Shown one piece after another: positions 63,937 to 64,000 of a stretch of 64,000 nt of DNA. The translations under genes were made by a program, and so were the position numbers. The stretch's first letter is position 1. Each line of letters begins with the position of its first letter. Under the pieces are notes generated by a model. That model made no database searches. It worked only from the letters and a program-made list of their open reading frames with translations, and was not told the origin of the DNA. Source of the DNA: Capniomyces stellatus (lineage: Eukaryota; Kickxellomycota; Harpellomycetes; Harpellales; Legeriomycetaceae). Where the stretch lies: contig LUVW01000013.1 of the NCBI GenBank assembly GCA_001661515.1, positions 10,024-74,023 on the forward strand, written 5' to 3'.

Positions 63937-64000
63937 ATGGAAGAGCTAATCGAAAGTTATAAGGGGAACGGGCTCGAGCTAATTGCTACGCAGAAAAAGA
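63937..64000 (+). CDS. Start of a further gene, truncated by the window edge
   Basis: An ATG at 63937 opens a frame that stays open to the last base (21 codons, beginning MEELIESYKG). The residue mix (Glu, Leu, Ile, Lys; NGLELIATQKK) is like a normal helical protein and unlike the surrounding AT-rich non-coding sequence. Too short to name; it could also be chance. Confidence 0.4.
   Translation, partial: MEELIESYKGNGLELIATQKK

Noticed and set aside
1..64000. tRNA genes, CRISPR arrays, transposases, retroelements or a secondary-metabolite cluster
   Set aside because: No tRNA-like arm sequences, spaced palindromic repeats, DDE/reverse-transcriptase motifs or synthase domains were found. Tandem repeats here are directly adjacent units without spacers.

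Overview
The window is nuclear DNA of a fungus. Genes lie on both strands, are AT-rich, and are split by short spliceosomal introns (54-310 bases, mostly GTAAGT-type donors). The protein set is fungal: Atg13, a Cyk3-type cytokinesis protein, a PalC/Rim23-type BRO1 protein, Cwh43/PGAP2IP, a peroxisomal ABC half-transporter, Pex16, and a fungal-style tyrosinase. A chymotrypsin-fold protease with Thr/Ser-rich linkers, a CBM19-like mini-protein and several small cysteine-rich secreted proteins would suit an early-diverging lineage such as Zoopagomycota (Entomophthoromycotina or Kickxellomycotina). That placement is inference from gene content; no marker in the window proves it.

Layout. 1-1841: secreted serine protease (minus), running off the left edge. 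3882-4091: CBM19-like secreted mini-protein. 7064-8581: secreted tyrosinase behind an 11-bp promoter repeat. 9258-9737: small secreted preproprotein. 11275-11857: 97 perfect GGAATT copies. 12178-14316: CWH43-C/PGAP2IP-type GPI-lipid remodelling protein. 16939-19650: peroxisomal ABC half-transporter. 20123-23718: spliced low-complexity protein, possibly PX-like. 28078-29831: PalC-like BRO1 protein, two exons. 30375-33527: SH3BGR-type thioredoxin-fold domain on a long disordered acidic protein. 35916-39233: three-exon, tail-anchored protein of unknown role. 40820-41793: D-aminoacyl-tRNA deacylase, five exons. 42321-43010: penta-EF-hand protein. 43503-48260: Cyk3-like SH3 plus transglutaminase-like protein, four exons. 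50258-50686: eight-cysteine secreted protein. 51979-57009: very large Atg13. 59261-61139: Pex16, five exons. 62147-62692: small predicted membrane protein. 63937-64000: the start of a further gene.

The genes do not form a cluster or operon. Themes recur: peroxisomes (ABC transporter, Pex16), ESCRT/pH-sensing-related factors (PalC-like, penta-EF-hand), autophagy and cytokinesis scaffolds, and a left third rich in secreted proteins. Many proteins carry long Ser/Asn/Glu-rich disordered tracts, and perfect short tandem repeats sit in promoters, introns and coding sequence. I rebuilt the exon structures by eye from splice sites, reading phase and family motifs. In several genes the true ATG lies in a short 5' exon that a plain open-reading-frame view misses. 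I found no coherent undescribed system, transposon, tRNA or CRISPR array. The most unusual items are the Atg13 architecture, the repeat-derived splice acceptor in the Pex16 gene, the displaced cysteine in the Cyk3-like protein and the 97-copy hexamer array.
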